Part shown: positions 25,101 to 35,836 of the stretch, in pieces
Layout of the letters: every line of letters starts with the position of its first letter
How positions within the stretch are numbered: the stretch's first letter is position 1
Assembly (NCBI GenBank): GCA_013397115.1
Contig: VWZW01004119.1
Location: forward strand, 4,941,274-5,005,273
Direction: 5' to 3'
Source: Edolisoma coerulescens
Lineage: Eukaryota > Chordata > Aves > Passeriformes > Campephagidae
Length of the DNA: 64,000 nucleotides
The notes under the pieces: generated by a model
What the model was told of the DNA's origin: nothing
Seen by the model: only the letters and a program-made list of their open reading frames with translations
Databases searched by the model: none
Made by a program: the position numbers and the translations under genes

Positions 25101-28020
25101 TATTGTACAACTGCTTGATGCCTTTCATTGGGTAACATCTGCGATGGATGAGCAGGCTCTTAGCTCAAAGTTCTGTGAGAGCTCCATCTCATATTGTAAT
25201 AACAGCACGGAAAAAAGCTCAGTAGGACAGTTTCACACAAAACCTCCTCTCCCTCCCTTTGATGTGGTCATAAGTCTTTTGGGATGCTGAGATCTGCCCT
25301 ATCCAGTGACTGCTAATCAGAATTAAGGGCACTGAACAGAGGACAGGCACTGCTGTTCTCCACTGGGTCCCCTCAATGTTTTAAGGCATCCTAGAATTAT
25401 GGTGGCATGTAGAGATGTCATTTTTAAACCCAAACTGGGCGGTGTTAGAAGATTATTTTTAAATTTCAGCATAACATAAGTACATGTAGTCATATCTCTG
25501 TTTCAAATGAAAACATAATTCTCAATAGAAATTTGGGATTTAATCATTGCTAGCATCATAATAAAGCTTGTTGGTTTATTTGTAGAGTGAATAAGAGCTG
25601 GCTGGAAAATATTTCAGACGGAAATCATCCTACAAAAATGAAGTTTGATCAAACGACTCAGGGGAATTATACAGATTTTTACAAAATTTTAGAATAGGAG
25701 AAGAGAATAAGTTCTATTGGTATTGGAATGTTTTCTTTTCTAATTACAGCCATTGTAATGGCTGAAATTAATTTTGACTTTTGAAATGTAGTAAAATTAC
25801 CATAGCATTACTTCTTTGTAATAAGACTAAATTAAATACCATAGTAGGGAAAATGTATACTTTTGCTTAGTAGTAAGAAATGTAAGTAATCCAATGTTAT
25901 TAAAACATTTCACTTAGTTTTTTCCCAAATTTAATTTTATTGTAGATTAGGGCATTTTGTTATGGTTCTATTCCGATTTTTAACTCCCATCATTCTCTCA
26001 GGTTTTCTTTTCTTTTTTCATTCTACTCTTCTTCCTTGCCACCCTCCCAAATTAGCAAGTGGAATTTGGTCTTCCTAATCCATCCCTGTTATGTAGTGTA
26101 CAAGGGCAACATTTTCAAAATTGCTCAATTAATTTAAGCATTCAGTCTGGGTAATTTTTAGTTGCAAGTGCCTAATTTATTGAGCCCTGTTTAATATCCC
26201 ACTTGATTCCTAGCTGCATCCCTCATGGTTAAATATCTGTGAATCTGACAAGCCTTCCTGGAGCAGCAGGTAGATCTTGGATTCCTGACTATATGCCAGT
26301 TGGATTTTTGTAAACTGTGATTCAGGTCATGACCTGGGTCTGCATATTAATCTCAGTTCTTTATCAGTTATTTACCACTGACAGGGGATCCTCGGGGAAG
26401 CATCTGCTGTTGCTGTATATCCATGCAGTTTGAAGTTCTTTGAGGAATAGCTGCATGGCCATCATCAAGGGAAAAAAAATCAGCCTTTCATCTGTGGGTT
26501 TAACCATGAGGCTGCTCTAGTAATCTTTTTCCTTTTTCTGGACATATTTCTGATCCATACCTATGGCAATATGAGAATTCTGAGTTCCCAGACCAGTCAT
26601 TGATTGACCAAATTTAAACTTATTTAATCGGCAAAATGTTGACTTATGATTGTACCATGTTTCTGGATTGATATATTTTACTACAAATACTCATCAGGGG
26701 AATTTTAAAGGTCTGAACCCTAATTTTTTTTGTTATACAGGCTGATCCCCAGTACAAATTGTACTGTTTTCTCCCTCAGTTTCAGGTGTGTCTTCTTAAG
26801 AGTTACAAAGTAAGCGGAAAGTTTTTATATGCAAACTCTGCTGTAACAGATTTTCGTGGGTGAGGAGCTCTTAGAGTAACTTTTGTCAGATTAAAGATAC
26901 AGTGCAATGGCCAGAGTAGGGGAAATGCGTGTTTCAAAATCTAAGATCTAGTCTTGCCTCTTCCCAGCCTATGCCATAACTTGTATAACTGCTTTCTTGA
27001 GTAAAAATAGTATTAGTGATAAGCACGAATAGTTTTATATTATATTATAATTTAAATTGTAGCTGTTTCGTATCAGTGAACTGCTTGTGAGATCGGGATC
27101 TTTTGCTGGAAACTGCCATTAGGATTTAAATTCCACTAATACGTTTATATAGAGTTTCTCCATAGAGCCTTTGGGAGTAGGGCAAGCCTCCCCTTTGAAC
27201 TTTGAACTATTGTTAGGATATGCTGTTTGTTGCATAATGAGAGTTGTTTTTATCTATACTTGGTCTTGTTCTCTGTACTTTCGCTGAAATATTCGCCCGT
27301 GTACTTTAATAAGTCTTGTAACTTTCCTGCTGGAATATATTTGCATTTATTTGTATTAACTCAGTGTTTGCATTGATTGTTTTATCTAAAACAAGACAAG
27401 GAGAGAAAAACATGAGTACAATTTATTCACAAAGAAAATAGCTTTTCACTGAAGCAGGCATTAGAATGTAATGTGTTTCTGAATGCAGAAGGTGCCTGGA
27501 ATTTTCTCTCTATCAAAGAATATCTTAAGAAGCAAAGTTCAAATATTCAGTTATTTAAAGCCATAATTTAAAAAGCATTCTGTACAAAACCACAATCTGT
27601 CTGTTTTTCAGCTTTATGTGACTCAGAGTGGTTTTCTTCTGGAGAAGTATTTTTAGTTCTTGCAAGCCCACAGATCCACTTAAAACACAAGTGAGGAACA
27701 ATCAACTTTTCTTGGGTTTTGGTGACATTAGTTTGATTTTTAAGTTCATCTTTTTAATTTCAAGGATTTTTTCTTTTTCAGCCCAGTTGCCAGAGCTTTA
27801 AAAGGAGTCAGAAATCCATAATCAGAGTATATTCATAAGATCTGATTTGAAAAAGCCATCGACAAGCTCTCAAGCCATGACCTTGCAGCTTTCATAAAGT
27901 CATCAACTGGACTACACAGAGGCTGTGGGTGATATGATGAGAGTCTTTTTCCCTCAGTTTTAAGAGCCTGAGTGCTGAAGTTCTTGGCTAGATGTGATTG
28001 ACAGTCTTTTGTTCTCAACT
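22142..28020. other. AT-rich non-coding stretch
   Basis: No gene, RNA or transposon is recognised. The open frames are under 95 codons and featureless. A T11 tract with an adjoining (GT)7 microsatellite lies at 24915-24939. The sequence is otherwise plain intronic or intergenic DNA. Confidence 0.55.
24915..24939 (+). repeat. T tract plus (GT)7 microsatellite
   Basis: Eleven Ts (24915-24925) run into seven GT units (24926-24939). This is a simple sequence repeat and is probably length-polymorphic. Confidence 0.9.
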
Positions 28021-28235
28021 ACAGAATCACAGAACCACAGAATAAGCTGAGTTGGGAAGAACCCACAAAGATCATCCAATCCATCTCCTGGCCCTGCACA
28101 GGACCATCCCCAAGAGTCACACCATGTGCCCTAGGCGATTGTCTAAACTCTTCTTGAACTCTGTCAGACTTGGTGCTGTGAACAATTGACTTGATGACAA
28201 AAAGCCCCAGACACTCTTTGAAGGAATGGCTCAAC
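28021..28235 (-). mobile_element. CR1 LINE, 5'-truncated 3' end, antisense
   Basis: ACAGAATCACAGAACCACAG is the inverted CR1 3' tail. It is followed by TTGGGAAGAACCC, CACAAAGATCATCCAATCC, the GGCCCTGCACAGGACC block, CCCCAAGAGTCACACCATG, and TCTTGAACTCTGTCAGACTT with GGTGCTGTGA. This order matches the antisense 3' region of avian CR1. The fragment stops at about the GAACAATTGACTTGATGA block, so it is 5'-truncated and has no coding capacity. Confidence 0.92.
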
Positions 28236-29919
28236 TAGATGTAAAAGTTATAAGTGGCTTCTTATTTTTATGGGAATGCTTATAAATAGGTAGTATTTAC
28301 ATCTTCACTGCAATTACACAGTAAAGAGTGCCATATAAAATATACAGAAAACAAAACTGGTGCAGGTTTGTTCTTTGAAGCTCCACCACTGGAGCAGCAG
28401 CAGATTTATGGAACATAAAACTCACTGCCAAAGGAAGGGCCAGGACCTTCCCTGTGGCAGCAATGCTGTGCCCGTATGGAGCAGCATCTGCATGACACAA
28501 GGCAGTGAAATCACTTGCTCACCAGGACTTTATTTAAAACCAGGTTTTCAGTCTTAGCTCAAACCCTGCAGCTCCCAGCCCATGTCCCAGGGCTCTGGAG
28601 TGATTAACACATGGCACACATGCAGCCTTTGGCACCTGGGGATGCTCCCAACACCTGGCCTGAAAGGGTGATAGGCCAGGAGAGTGATAAACCACCAGGA
28701 TTTCTTCTGGAAGAAAAGGGAGAATTCCCCTTACATGTGGCATTCTCTGCTGTAGTCTTTTTGCACATATGTCCAGCCCCTTTCCTTTTCAGACAGTTTC
28801 CTGGCTTGCTGGCTGTCTGGCCAAAATTTTTACTGCATATTAGCCTGCTGTGTGAACACAACATATGTGTAATTGAGTCATCGCGTGACACAAGCTGTAA
28901 CGGTTGAAAAATACACTGATGGAGCTGATATCCAGCTCATGTGGAACATAAAATAATCTTGTTGTGTTTTGACTTGTGCACCCAGATCTTGTGTGTGATG
29001 AGGAAGATGGAGGAAGTTACAAGGAGTCTGTAACATATTTCCATGGAAAGGTGGATTAATGTAATGCAACCGTAAAAGAACTGATTGAGAGCATAATTCT
29101 ATTGCTTTCTGCAACTATTTCACCCAAGCCTTAGAAGCTTTCCCTGGTGATACCATGAGATGTTTGGGTGAAAATGGTACAAGGAAACACCATAAACACC
29201 GTACAACTTAATTGCTTTGCCCATATGTCAGCAGTTTCAGTACCAGGCTCCAGTTTCAAAGATATGTCCTATTAATGGCTGTAGAACGTCTGTTCCTTTG
29301 AACAGCCCAGTCAAATGATATTTAAACAGTAATTTACTAAAAAAGACCTAAATAAAAGTTGGCGTGGGCATTAGTGAAAACTGGTGAATTAATTTAATAT
29401 CACCAAAGCATCAATACTATAAACCAATGAACCAATATTCAAAAATAATGATTAAAGGTGAGATTGAGTGCTGTAAATAAGTCTTGGCCTTGATTTTAAG
29501 AAGCTTTAGATAAGAATCAGTGTATGTAGAGCCAATTCCCAAAGTCTTACCCCAAAAATACTTGCTTCCCATAATTCTAATTGATTTATGAAAACCCAAC
29601 CCAGCATGCACAACCTTTATAAAACTTAAGCTGCATATCTCAGTCCATTAGAGTGATAAAACCTCACAGTGAATATATTGTTAATGAATAACCAAGATTC
29701 AGCTAAACTCTAATGTCTTTTTCCTTCTTGATTAACAGTGGAACTCCATCACAATGGATCTCATTGAAAACAAGCTGAAAGTAATCTCGATTGAAACATG
29801 CCTATTCAAACCCTAAATCATTAGAATTCTTCAGCTCTGATGAGGGCCCAATAATTAGTTGAGTTGCAATAGACCCATGCCATAAACAGCATGAATCAGA
29901 ACATGTCTGCTTCTAAGAC
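28236..29919. other. Non-coding stretch
   Basis: No recognised gene. Overlapping frames of 60-98 codons near 28.3-28.9 kb lie on both strands and show no domain. The part at 29640-29915 is motif-rich and is listed separately. Confidence 0.5.
29640..29915. promoter_or_regulatory. Candidate conserved non-coding element beside an ancient repeat
   Basis: This AT-rich sequence carries repeated homeodomain-type cores (TTAATGAATAACC, TTGATTAACAG, CCAATAATTAGTTG) and runs directly into an old amniote repeat. There is no open frame. Function is inferred only from composition and position. Confidence 0.2.
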
Positions 29920-30035
29920 ATTATTTGTATTACTGTAGCACCTAGAGGCCACAAGCAAAATCTGAGTCTCCCCGTGTTATACATTGCTCAGTGCAAACAA
30001 GACCCCAAGTCCTACAGAATGCAGCCAAAACAAAG
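29920..30035 (+). mobile_element. Ancient amniote SINE-like repeat remnant
   Basis: ATTATTTGTATTACTGTAGC followed by ACCTAGAGGCCAC, then a diverged CCCCGTGTTATACATTGCTC, AGTGCAAACAAGACCCCAAG and TCCTACAGAATGC, matches in order the head of an old dispersed repeat common in turtles and crocodiles (GTAGCACCTAGAGGCCCC, CCCCATTGTGCTAGG, TGTACAAACA, CAGTCCCTGCCCC). I am confident of the similarity over the first 25-30 bases and less so beyond. The exact family name (MIR/AmnSINE-like) is uncertain. Confidence 0.6.
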
Positions 30036-31839
30036 GCAGGGTTGGCAGTGAAGGCTGCTCTGTGGAAGTAAGGCAGAGCAAAAGGTATGGAAGTGCACAA
30101 GATGCTGCCCTTTTTTGCCTTTTCTTTACATAGTGCAAATGTTAAACAAGAGGCAGCAGCAGACGGCAAGGAAGTAAAGGGACATATTAAACAAAAAGGG
30201 ACAGCAGTGGGGGTGGGAAATAATGAGTTATAAGAGAGAAAATAGATATGTAAAAGGGAGAGGTAAGGGAAGAGATGGTGTGAAGAGAAGCACAGGAACT
30301 GCTGATTGCTGATCTGAGAGAAAGCAACTGTGCAGGCGAGAACAGTCTCGTAGTTGGGTCTCATGCAGGGGGCTGTGGGTGGCCCTTGGTGTTGTGGTGG
30401 AAAGGGATCATAAAGTCAGCAACAAAAAGAAATGGAGTCAGTTAATTTACACAATTCTCCTACTCTAGGCATCACCAATTACACTCATATCGCTCCAGAC
30501 AGACATTTAGACAACAATCAAGAGATTGTTTTCATTACTTGGTAGCACCTTTTAAGCATTTGAACTTAGTTTCCATATCAGCTCCCAGTTCTCTTAAGAT
30601 TAACTGATCCTGGTTATTTTCAGTTTTCCTTCAAAGCACATGCTTGCCACACTTCTGATTGTCCTTGCTACATGTCTGTGTTGCTGTGCATTCCCTGACC
30701 TTGGCTCCTGTGTTCAACAGCTGCCCTGCCAGTACCGGCAAGAGCAAACGGAAGTGATGCTGGAGAAACAGTTTTGTGGATACTTGTTTTAGTTCTATTC
30801 AGATGATGTTTTTCTGTACCAGATGAAACTGTCCTGGAAGTGCTGGAAGCCCTTGTGAGTCAATCTAGGTGACAGTCACTGCTCTCCTACTGACAGGCTT
30901 GTTAGCCTATTCAAGAAAGAAATTAGGTTTGTTTGACACGATAAACTCTTGACAAATTAATGGTGGCTATTAGTCATCACCTAGTTTTTGTCTAGGTGGT
31001 TGCAAAGTTCATTTGCTTGGCTTTTTTTTATGCCTCTTCACTGGTGGAGGAGTCACCACAGTGATGGGTGATAGTGGAACGTGGAAACACTCAGTGCTCT
31101 CTATTCAGTGGCTGCCTGGTGTGTAGTTCCTCAGTCCCATGTCATCTTCCTGTCCCTTTTTAAACAGTTCCCAGCATAGACTGCAATCTTAGATCTCTGT
31201 CACTGCTATTAATTATGCTCACCATCCAGTCAGAATTGACCTTTCTTGTGAGGTTTGATGCAAAATATATTAAAAATGATCCAAAGCTCCTCTCACGATG
31301 TGCTGACAGCTTTCCTTCTACCTTGCAGCCTCCAGAGACCCAGGCTGACTAAGACGGTGCCAGGGCTCTCTCTCCTGCCAGCCACGAAATCCCATCCCAG
31401 TGCTCCATCTCCTGCATGGAGACAGTCCTGTGTTCTCGATCCTCCTGGGCGCTGGGGCATGAAACCAACCCGAATTAACAAGCAGCCCAGCCCAAGCCTA
31501 GATGTTCCACCTGCTTGGGTTTGAGGTTCTTTTCCCTTACAAAGGCTCACGTTCACTATGCCTTGAGTCAGCATCTGTCTTCACAGTTCGACTATTTCCT
31601 TCTTGCTGGTGAGAATCAAATGTGAGATGGTCTCCTTTATTCATCCTTACATAGAACATCCTTTGACGCTACCTGATGATCCGGCTTTGGGACACAGTGT
31701 AAACTGGGTCCCCATGGTATTCCCTAACACTCTCCTTTTTCCTAGCTCCCTATCAGCGCCTCCTGTGCTGAGTTCCGCTAAAACGGCCCTTGGAACCCCT
31801 TTCACAGCCTCGGGCTTCCCCAGATGAGTGTCTTGGTGC
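30036..31839. other. Non-coding stretch leading into the CpG island
   Basis: A minus-strand frame of 140 codons (29942-30364) overlaps the ancient repeat and shows no domain, so I do not call it. GC content rises from about 31.25 kb. A plausible 3' splice site (TTCCTTCTACCTTGCAG|CC) ends at 31328, but no matching coding exon is recognised. Confidence 0.45.
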
Positions 31840-33270
31840 AAACCAGGGTTGTGATGCCCCGTGCCGAGCTTCCTAGGCCGGGGCACATTCCGGTACGGCT
31901 GGGGAGATGCGCCTTTGGCCGCTCGCTGCTGAAACGCCGTGGCGGGGCTGGACAGCGGCGGGACAGCTCCTGCCCTGCCCGGCAAGTCCGCGGCTGTGGG
32001 GCACCAGAAGCGTTACAGCAAGCAAACAGCCTAGCTGGGCTCCCTTCACCCTTTCCTTCCCTTTAGCCCCTCTCGCGGTTTCCGCCGGCGGCGGCGGGGC
32101 AGCAGCGGCGGGGGCCGGTCCCCGCGGGGCGGTCTCGGGGCGGTCTNNNNNNNNNNNNNNNNNNNNNNNNNNNNNNNNNNNNNNNNNNNNNNNNNNNNNN
32201 NNNNNNNNNNNNNNNNNNNNNNNNNNNNNNNNNNNNNNNNNNNNNNNNNNNNNNNNNNNNNNNNNNNNNNNNNNNNNNNNNNNNNNNNNNNNNNNNNNNN
32301 NNNNNNNNNNNNNNNNNNNNNNNNNNNNNNNNNNNNNNNNNNNNNNNNNNNNNNNNNNNNNNNNNNNNNNNNNNNNNNNNNNNNNNNNNNNNNNNNNNNN
32401 NNNNNNNNNNNNNNNNNNNNNNNNNNNNNNNNNNNNNNNNNNNNNNNNNNNNNNNNNNNNNNNNNNNNNNNNNNNNNNNNNNNNNNNNNNNNNNNNNNNN
32501 NNNNNNNNNNNNNNNNNNNNNNNNNNNNNNNNNNNNNNNNNNNNNNNNNNNNNNNNNNNNNNNNNNNNNNNNNNNNNNNNNNNNNNNNNNNNNNNNNNNN
32601 NNNNNNNNNNNNNNNNNNNNNNNNNNNNNNNNNNNNNNNNNNNNNNNNNNNNNNNNNNNNNNNNNNNNNNNNNNNNNNNNNNNNNNNNNNNNNNNNNNNN
32701 NNNNNNNGCCGCCCGCTCGGCGCGGGGCGGGCGGGGAGCGGCCCCGGAGGCCGGGGAGGGTTCCCGGGGGGATTTTGGCAGCGGCCGGGCGGCAGTCACG
32801 TCCCTCGGCCCGGCGGTGCCGCCCCGTGGGCTGGCGGGGTGCTGTTGCCTCTCGGTAGCGGTGTCTCTCGGTACCGGCTCGCTGTCGAGTCTCGGGCGGC
32901 GTCCGCATATGAGAGATGGTACCGGGGAGCAGCCGAACTTGGATGTCATCCTCACAAAATTGAAGTTTCCATCACCAGATCGCTGTGCCTGATGTTCCCG
33001 GGCGGCAGCGCTAAGGCATCGGGAGGGATGGGGCTGGCCCCGGGGACCCTCCGGCAGCCGGGGCGGGGCGGGGGTCGTGCCGGCGCCGGAGCCGCGCGCC
33101 TGCCCTCGGCCCCCCGGGCAGCGCTCAGCTCCCCTCGCCCCCAAACACCTTACAATATGCGAACTCCAGCGGAGGGGTTTTTTTTTTTGCACATGTCCGT
33201 GAGCACCGCTTTTGGTTCGGAACCCCGGCACGCTGAACGGGCTCGCAGGACGTGGGGAGCTGCATTTCAC
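31840..33270. promoter_or_regulatory. CpG island, probable promoter, with internal assembly gap
   Basis: GC content and CpG frequency rise sharply relative to flanking DNA on both sides of an N run at 32147-32707. GC boxes are visible: GGGGCGGGCGGGG at 32724-32736 and the double site GGGGCGGGGCGGGGG at 33060-33074. In vertebrates, islands of this size usually mark a transcription start. The direction is unknown: a possible + donor (CC|GTGAGC) lies near 33199, and possible minus-strand donors (TTGTAAGG, TTGTGAGG) are also present. No protein start could be recognised; the first exon may lie in the gap. Confidence 0.75.
32147..32707. other. Assembly gap (561 Ns)
   Basis: The run of N sits in the most GC-rich part of the CpG island. 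Such gaps are common where very GC-rich DNA resists sequencing. Open frames crossing it are artefacts because N runs hide stops. Confidence 0.99.
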
Positions 33271-35079
33271 GTTTTCATTCTCTGCTCCATCCATCCACGG
33301 AGCTTAATTTTCCGTCGATACACTCGTATAGGGTGACAAACGCCAGCAGTGGAAGCTGCTGGGCTCAGATGTGCTTTAGCAAGCCCGAGTCCGGGTACCC
33401 AGTCCTGCAAGCACACCCAGGCTGCACGTTCAGCTCTGAGGAGTCCGTCCAGTGTCAGTGAACCCATTCATTTAAATAAATTTAAAGATGTATGCTTGCT
33501 GCTCAAAAATGTATGCACTATGGCACATTTTCATGTAATGCTGGTAAAATAATACGTTTGATCCTTCTGGAATAAATTAATTGCCTAAGTTACATGATCT
33601 GAAATAGATGAGTAACTTCCCTCAGTGCTTAGATTCCATGCAAATAGTAGAATTTATGGAAAAGTGAAGATCATTTTAAATGGGCTCAGAGGTTCATAGA
33701 GCTCATAAATTTCAAGGACATTGTTTTGCTTTAGAGGGGTACTGCTATTAGATGTAATAAAAAGTACTTGAACTTAACCAATCTCTATTTCTTTATATTC
33801 AATTCAGAGATGTTGAATTGGCAATTGTTGGAGGTGGAAGTCTTTTCAAAGCAGGATTAATATTGTACGAAAAAAATTACCAGTTTGACTGCTTTTTTAG
33901 GTTCTAATGAGGAACAGCAGCAAGATGTCAATTTAAAGCACACTAAATATTAAGAGTTTATCCTAAATATAGAAATATTATTGCCTGAGTGCTCTGGAGT
34001 TCTCAGGCTCTCTCAGTGGTGGACGTGGCAGCCACTGGTTTGTCTGTGGGCCTGGCTGAGTGAAGTGTAGATGTGAAGTCCTGTATATTTGGATTGGGTT
34101 TTTCAGACCAAATTTGCTTATCTTGATTAAAGTGGATATTGAATCAGCTTTGGTTGCCTGTTGTCTTAGGTGCCAGGGGCATCATGCAGGATGTAACAGG
34201 ATGGCATGCAAAATGTTGCTTTTAGTGGATAGCAAGTCTTTCTGTGGGTTCAAATGTCCATAACTAGGATGGAGGCCTGAATCCTGCAGTGAGCTCTGTG
34301 CAGAACGAGGCCAGGGTTGTGGATGCAGCCCTGCAGCAGCAGGGATCCATGGGACACGCTCGGCCCTGGCCAGGGCTTGACCAGAGGCTGTGTCTGACTT
34401 CAGGTTTGTGCTGGAAGCCATTCTTAGTGCAGCAGTGTGGTGTGGCTGTGGTCCTAACAGAAGAATATCATCATTTCAAAGCTTTTTGTTGGCTTTTTGT
34501 GGCTGCAGTTGCAGAGTTGGTGCTGTGGTGAGCATGGGGAGAAGAAGAAAAGGGGTTCAAATGTTCAATCTGCTTTTCCATGTCCCACAGCACTCTCATG
34601 GGCTTGCTCATATGGAAAATGCATCCTTCTTAGAGCCTTCAATAAATCCTTCTCTGTCTGTGTACTCAATGTTTCACATTTCATGTTGCTGGTGATATTG
34701 TGTGAACTTGTAGTACCACTACATGTGATACCTGGAGTTTATTGATCTATTTTTAACAAGAAGGTGTCTTTTCTGAGAAGGGTTTCCTGAGGCAGCAGGG
34801 CCAGCAAATCTTCTCTGGTAGAGAAGTAGAAAGCCCTAGAAAGAACAAGGAATTGCACCAAGATCTTTAAAGTGTAAATCTCTTTCCCAATTCCAAAGTC
34901 TGGTTTTACAGATTTCCCTGAAAGCAGTCATACCAAAGGTGAAGTATTTCTGGTAAATATATAGGCTTGTGACCCAATCTGGGATTTCAAATTACAGCAG
35001 GCTAATGCTGGGACTCTCCACTTTAAATAAAAGCTTGGATTGACTGGCTGAAGCATCCACAGCCATCACCTTATTAATA

Positions 35080-35265
35080 ATTGGATACAACTTCATATCC
35101 AATGCTTCCTCTCATAGTACCTTTAAAACAAGGCTCCCCTGGGACAAGGTATCCAATAACAACTTCCATTAACAGGGCTATTGATGTTTTGGCATTCAGT
35201 TTGATAAATCAGCCAGATTTGTTCTCATCTCGCTGCTAAATGATGAGTCATATTTATTGCAAAAG
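35080..35265. promoter_or_regulatory. Cluster of TATCCAAT, AP-1 and C/EBP-like words
   Basis: ATTGGATA (35080-35087) is an inverted copy of TATCCAAT at 35096-35103, and a third copy in the same orientation lies at 35150-35157. A consensus AP-1 site TGAGTCA (35244-35250) is followed at once by a C/EBP-like TTATTGCAAAA. The cluster lies about 2 kb from the CpG island. It is a candidate enhancer on motif evidence only. Confidence 0.3.
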
Positions 35266-35799
35266 TTAACAGTTTTACATTCAGGTGATATATCTGTAGA
35301 AAGGAAAATAGCTGGAAATTACTTGTGTTTCTGGAATGCTCTGTCCAAGTGCTCAGGCTCTGTCACTTGTGTGCTGTGTCAGGAGTGAATGTGGCTCCCT
35401 CCGTTCCCCTTAGAGGACAAAAGTGAGTGTTTTTCATCTTGTAGCTCTTAAGAACTGTCCTGGGGTCTTGGACAATGATGTTTAGTGATCTTTTTTAGAA
35501 GGCACAACCATTTGGTAGTCAGTGGACACAACATATTTGAAAAATATAATGTACCTGAATGACTTTCTGGTTGATGAATGTTGCTGTCTTTGCAGATGAA
35601 AAACTAAGATAATTCCTCTAGGTATTACCTTTGTGAGGCTTCAGTCTGTTTACAAAAAGCCAGATGATCTACACCACCTGGTGTTACTCGCTGTTCTTTG
35701 TGTGTGCGGAAGACAAACCTTTGAAATTTATAATCATTTTCTCCTGAGCCTCTTTTACTCTCCCAACCTGATGCCTTTTTAAAATTGATTTTAAAACAG

Positions 35800-35836
35800 A
35801 AAAAAAAAGAGTGTTTTTTTTTTCTTTTTTTTTTTT
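35800..35836. repeat. A9 and T-tract simple repeat
   Basis: Nine As (35800-35808) are followed by GAGTG and a T-rich run to 35836 broken by one C. The two arms could pair as a weak hairpin, but this is most simply low-complexity sequence. Confidence 0.85.

Noticed and set aside
29942..30364. 140-codon minus-strand frame with a true ATG.
   Set aside because: It overlaps the ancient SINE-like repeat, and the rest of the + strand is purine-rich, which depletes stops on the other strand. No domain seen.
31873..33294. 473-codon and 361-codon frames across the CpG island.
   Set aside because: Both are open only because the N run hides stop codons; the flanking parts are GC-rich translation with no recognisable domain.
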